Below, piece after piece: positions 62,398 to 64,000 of a stretch of 64,000 bases of DNA. The notes below the pieces were generated by a model, which ran no database searches, had not been told where the DNA came from, and saw only the letters and a list, made by a program, of their open reading frames with translations. Source of the stretch: JBNKZU01 sp050301795 (GTDB lineage Bacteria > Pseudomonadota > Gammaproteobacteria > Thiohalomonadales > Thiohalomonadaceae); assembly GCA_050301795.1 (NCBI GenBank), contig JBNKZU010000018.1, positions 96,644 to 160,643 on the forward strand, read 5' to 3'. The translations under genes and the position numbers were made by a program. The first letter of the stretch is position 1. Every line of letters begins with the position of its first letter.

Positions 62398-62449
62398 GCA
62401 TAACCGGAAATTTGCGGAGCGCAGCGTAGCAAATTGTCCGTGTTTATGC
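62398..62449 (-). mobile_element. attC site 3, adjoining the IS element
   Basis: 52 bases. Minus strand: GCATAAAC, CGGACAATTTGC, a loop, GCAAATTTCCGG, GTTATGC. Arms CGGA/TCCG and AATTTGC/GCAAATT pair. It is short, has an extra A in the R'' box, and an additional GTTATAAGC lies just downstream. The IS110 element begins immediately on its outer side. Confidence 0.7.
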
Positions 62450-62460
62450 GTTTGATACTC

Positions 62461-62534
62461 ATTGAGCCTTCTCCCCCAGTTTAGCGAAATAGCTAAACTG
62501 GAAGGCGACGAAACCAAAAAGGAGAAAGCTCAAT
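62461..62534 (+). promoter_or_regulatory. Hairpin covering the transposase start site
   Basis: Nested inverted repeats: ATTGAGCCTTCTCC (62461-62474) pairs with GGAGAAAGCTCAAT (62521-62534), enclosing CCAGTTTAGC/GCTAAACTGG (62476-62485, 62492-62501). The outer stem includes the AAGGAG ribosome binding site and the first bases of the ATG, so it could repress translation. Confidence 0.7.
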
Positions 62535-63588
62535 GAAATTCTATAATAACTTACATCCATATTATTGCGGGATCGACCTCCATGCGCGGTTATTGTATGT
62601 CTGCATCATAGATCAAAATGGTGAGGTTTGCCTACACAAGGAGATTTCAGCTTCCCCTGAGAAGTTAAATCACCTCTTGGAACCCTATATCGGTCAGGTA
62701 GTGGTCGGTGTAGAGTGCATGCACTGCTGGTACTGGGTCTCTGACTTCTGTGAAGATATTGGGGTGGAATTCATTCTAGGACATGCCTTGTATATGAAAG
62801 CTATTCATGGTGGCAAGGCCAAGAATGACCGGATTGATTCATTCAAGATCGCCAACCTGATACGTGGGGGTAACTTCCCGCTGGCCTATGTCTATCCAAA
62901 GGAAATGCGGGCTACTCGTGACCTACTCCGTCGTAGGTTAAAGATGGTACGTTTGGGTGCTAACCTCAAAGCTCATGTCTCCAATACCACCAGTCAATAC
63001 AACCTGCCTCCAAATGGTGTACACCTGAAAAATGTTTGTGCCAGAGATCAGGTCAGTCATGCATTTCCAGATCCGGTAGTACAGAAGAATATCGATCTCG
63101 ACCTGGCAATGATTGACAGTTACGCCAAACAGCTCAGTAAGGTGGAGTGGTTTGTCGAACAACAAGCAAAAGAACATCAACCCATCTATTTGCATTTGCT
63201 GAAAACTATTCATGGTGTTGGTCGAATTCTGGCTCTAACTATTCTTTATGAAATTGGTGATATTCAAAGGTTTGAAACAGTCCAGAACTTTGCCTCCTAT
63301 GCCCGATTGGTGAAGTGCAAGGCCGAGTCTGCCGGTAAGAGCTACGGAACCTCCGGTAACAAGATTGGCAATGCACATCTGAAGTGGGCTTTCTCTGAAG
63401 CGGCTGTTCTCCATCTTAAGGGAAATGATAAAGCCAAGAACTATTTATTGAAGTTACAGAAGCGCATGAGTAAAGCCAAGGCATTATCTGTCTTTGCTCA
63501 CAAGTTGGGACGCTGTGTTTACTTCATGTTAAAGGCAGATATTTGCTCCTGCAATATCTGCATTTCCACCATCCATGGTGGTCAATGA
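62533..63588 (+). CDS. IS110-family transposase
   Basis: A 351-residue DEDD-type recombinase. N-terminal RuvC-like domain with Asp in 'YCGIDLHARLLYV' (about 13), Glu in 'VVGVECMHCWYW' (about 61) and Asp in 'KAKNDRIDSFKIANL' (about 97-100). C-terminal transposase_20 part with 'TIHGVGRILALTILYEIGDI' (about 220-240) and the Ser region 'SYGTSGNKIGNAHLKWA' (about 275-292). It appears intact. In this family a structured bridge RNA encoded in a flank guides target choice. Confidence 0.92.
   Translation: MKFYNNLHPYYCGIDLHARLLYVCIIDQNGEVCLHKEISASPEKLNHLLEPYIGQVVVGVECMHCWYWVSDFCEDIGVEFILGHALYMKAIHGGKAKNDRIDSFKIANLIRGGNFPLAYVYPKEMRATRDLLRRRLKMVRLGANLKAHVSNTTSQYNLPPNGVHLKNVCARDQVSHAFPDPVVQKNIDLDLAMIDSYAKQLSKVEWFVEQQAKEHQPIYLHLLKTIHGVGRILALTILYEIGDIQRFETVQNFASYARLVKCKAESAGKSYGTSGNKIGNAHLKWAFSEAAVLHLKGNDKAKNYLLKLQKRMSKAKALSVFAHKLGRCVYFMLKADICSCNICISTIHGGQ
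63536..63557 (+). repeat. 22-bp repeat, copy 1 (inside the transposase 3' end)
   Basis: Begins CAGATATTTGC and ends TGCAATAT. It is itself an imperfect palindrome with the following CTG. An identical 22-bp copy occupies 63979-64000, the last bases of the window. Confidence 0.85.
63566..63581 (+). repeat. Short perfect hairpin at the transposase 3' end
   Basis: CCACCAT-CC-ATGGTGG, five bases before the transposase stop codon. May be part of the structured right end of the element. Confidence 0.6.
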
Positions 63589-63639
63589 GACGGTATTTGA
63601 TGAGAAACGATTCTTAAAGAGTTAGTCACGCAGTGGAGT

Positions 63640-63704
63640 GAGCTGGAAGCCTAAAGCTTCCGCTCCTGCTCTCGCCCCTTACCTACATCCCTGTAGGCAA
63701 CTGG
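63640..63704 (+). repeat. 65-bp two-hairpin element, copy A
   Basis: Starts GAGCTGG and ends GGCAACTGG. It contains the hairpins GGAAGC-CTAAA-GCTTCC and CCTACA-TCCC-TGTAGG. Copy B shows the same order with a few substitutions. Confidence 0.75.
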
Positions 63705-63860
63705 ACAATTGGTGGAGTGTTCAAAAATCGATGCAAGATAATCTTTGGATTTAGCCCTTATCATCGGTTTATACACCCGGATACCAGAGCCACACCGCCT
63801 TGATTAGACACCTCACTGGCGTGCATGAGTACGATTAACAAAATCGTTTACACCCTGGCT

Positions 63861-63924
63861 GAGCCTGGAACTAAAGCTTCCGCATCCTGCTCACGCCCCT
63901 TACCTACAATCCCTGTAGGTAACT
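63861..63924 (+). repeat. 65-bp two-hairpin element, copy B
   Basis: Starts GAGCCTGG and ends GGTAACTGG. Hairpin CCTACA/TGTAGG is kept with a 5-base loop, while the first hairpin is weaker (GGAA/TTCC). By eye about 85-90 percent identical to copy A, 221 bp away in direct orientation. Confidence 0.75.
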
Positions 63925-63978
63925 GGTTACTTAGTAAACCAACGCTTTGAATAGTGCCTTCTCAGGGTTAACCGATGA

Positions 63979-64000
63979 CAGATATTTGCTCCTGCAATAT
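63979..64000 (+). repeat. 22-bp repeat, copy 2 (runs off the window)
   Basis: Identical over all visible 22 bases to 63536-63557, which is the 3' end of the transposase reading frame. It may be the beginning of a second partial IS copy. Confidence 0.8.

Larger units (their letters stand above)
60653..62449 (-). mobile_element. Integron gene-cassette array without visible integrase
   Basis: Three single-gene units in the same orientation, each promoterless-looking and separated by attC-like sites at 61022-61091, 61816-61911 and 62398-62449. Stop codons abut or nearly abut the R'' boxes, as in true cassettes. No intI or attI is present in the window. This fits a cluster of attC sites lacking an integrase, or the tail of a chromosomal integron. 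Confidence 0.75.
62461..63588 (+). mobile_element. IS110-family insertion sequence (ends unresolved)
   Basis: Contains one IS110-family transposase gene and structured flanks. No terminal inverted repeats or target duplications are visible, as usual for this family. It adjoins attC site 3, as in the IS1111-attC group. The right end cannot be placed because of repeats that continue past the window. Confidence 0.75.
63589..64000. other. Structured non-coding region downstream of the transposase
   Basis: 412 bases with no gene of useful length. It carries two copies of a roughly 65-bp two-hairpin element (63640-63704, 63861-63924) and the second copy of the 22-bp repeat. Candidate location for the IS right end and a guide-type RNA. 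Confidence 0.5.

Noticed and set aside
1..64000. CRISPR array, rRNA genes, prophage or replication origin
   Set aside because: No regularly spaced repeats, rRNA sequence, phage structural genes or DnaA-box cluster were seen on either strand.

Overview
The window reads as the chromosome of a Gammaproteobacterium with moderate GC content. The evidence is gene content and order: ybgC-tolQRAB-pal-cpoB followed by queE-queC, yebC-ruvC-ruvA-ruvB, aspS-nadA-DUF1820, efpL-arfB-rsgA, rapA, hslR, uup, a full-length 1299-residue PurL, and several families common in this class (DUF2288, DUF3820, VF530, DUF4389). Periplasmic DsrE-like and YeeE/YedE proteins and a bacteriohemerythrin fit a sulfur- or redox-gradient lifestyle, but that is inference; I do not name a genus.

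Layout. 0-3 kb: a FIST sensor and a PAS-GGDEF diguanylate cyclase, then a carboxymuconolactone-decarboxylase-like protein. 3-8 kb: an SCP2-like protein, purL, an RDD membrane protein and a membrane GGDEF protein whose catalytic motif is degenerate but whose inhibitory site is kept. 8.9-11 kb: thioredoxin, DsbA/FrnE-like protein, Hsp15 and small Cys-rich proteins. 11-18.4 kb: htpG, pgm, DUF2288, rapA. 18.4-24.7 kb: a large PilZ-like protein, VF530, and the translation cluster efpL-arfB-(76-aa ORF)-rsgA, then DUF3820, a possible 51-aa protein and hemerythrin. 24.7-31 kb: glutamate dehydrogenase, uup, tRNA-Lys(UUU) with an excellent terminator, YeeE, queC, queE. 31-39.4 kb: the Tol-Pal and RuvABC blocks, one nearly gapless minus-strand run. 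39.7-42.4 kb: a small membrane-anchored protein, a FlK-like thioesterase, a stand-alone half of a 2-hydroxyacid dehydrogenase, and a Bcr/CflA-type exporter. 42.5-47.2 kb: a divergent envelope locus (99-aa protein and DUF1566 lipoprotein on one side; DUF6502 regulator, DUF5666 repeat protein and outer-membrane barrel on the other) with twin 17-bp palindromes placed on a promoter. 47-53 kb: DsrE, DUF1820, nadA, aspS, an Atm1-type ABC exporter. 53-59.4 kb: a PhnD-PAS-GGDEF-EAL-CZB protein, an SDR, a DUF481 barrel, DUF4389 and a YgjP-like metallopeptidase.

The accessory part is 59.4-64 kb. All genes from 59.5 to 62.4 kb lie on the minus strand. Between 60.6 and 62.45 kb they are single-gene units separated by sequences with the form of integron attC sites (three convincing, one weak), with no integrase in view: an integron cassette cluster. 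Its cassettes encode a zinc-ribbon protein, a MltR-like protein with a C-terminal membrane helix, and a TIR-domain protein with a C-terminal membrane helix. An IS110-family transposase sits directly against the last attC site, recalling the IS1111-attC group. Its flanks hold structured non-coding DNA: a hairpin covering the transposase start site and, downstream, a roughly 65-bp two-hairpin element present twice, plus a 22-bp direct repeat running off the window end.

The best candidates for something undescribed are (1) the TIR-TM / MltR-TM cassettes with the attC-associated IS and its repeated structured element, and (2) the palindrome-controlled DUF6502-DUF5666-DUF1566 envelope locus. No search or folding program was run; all family names come from reading the proteins.
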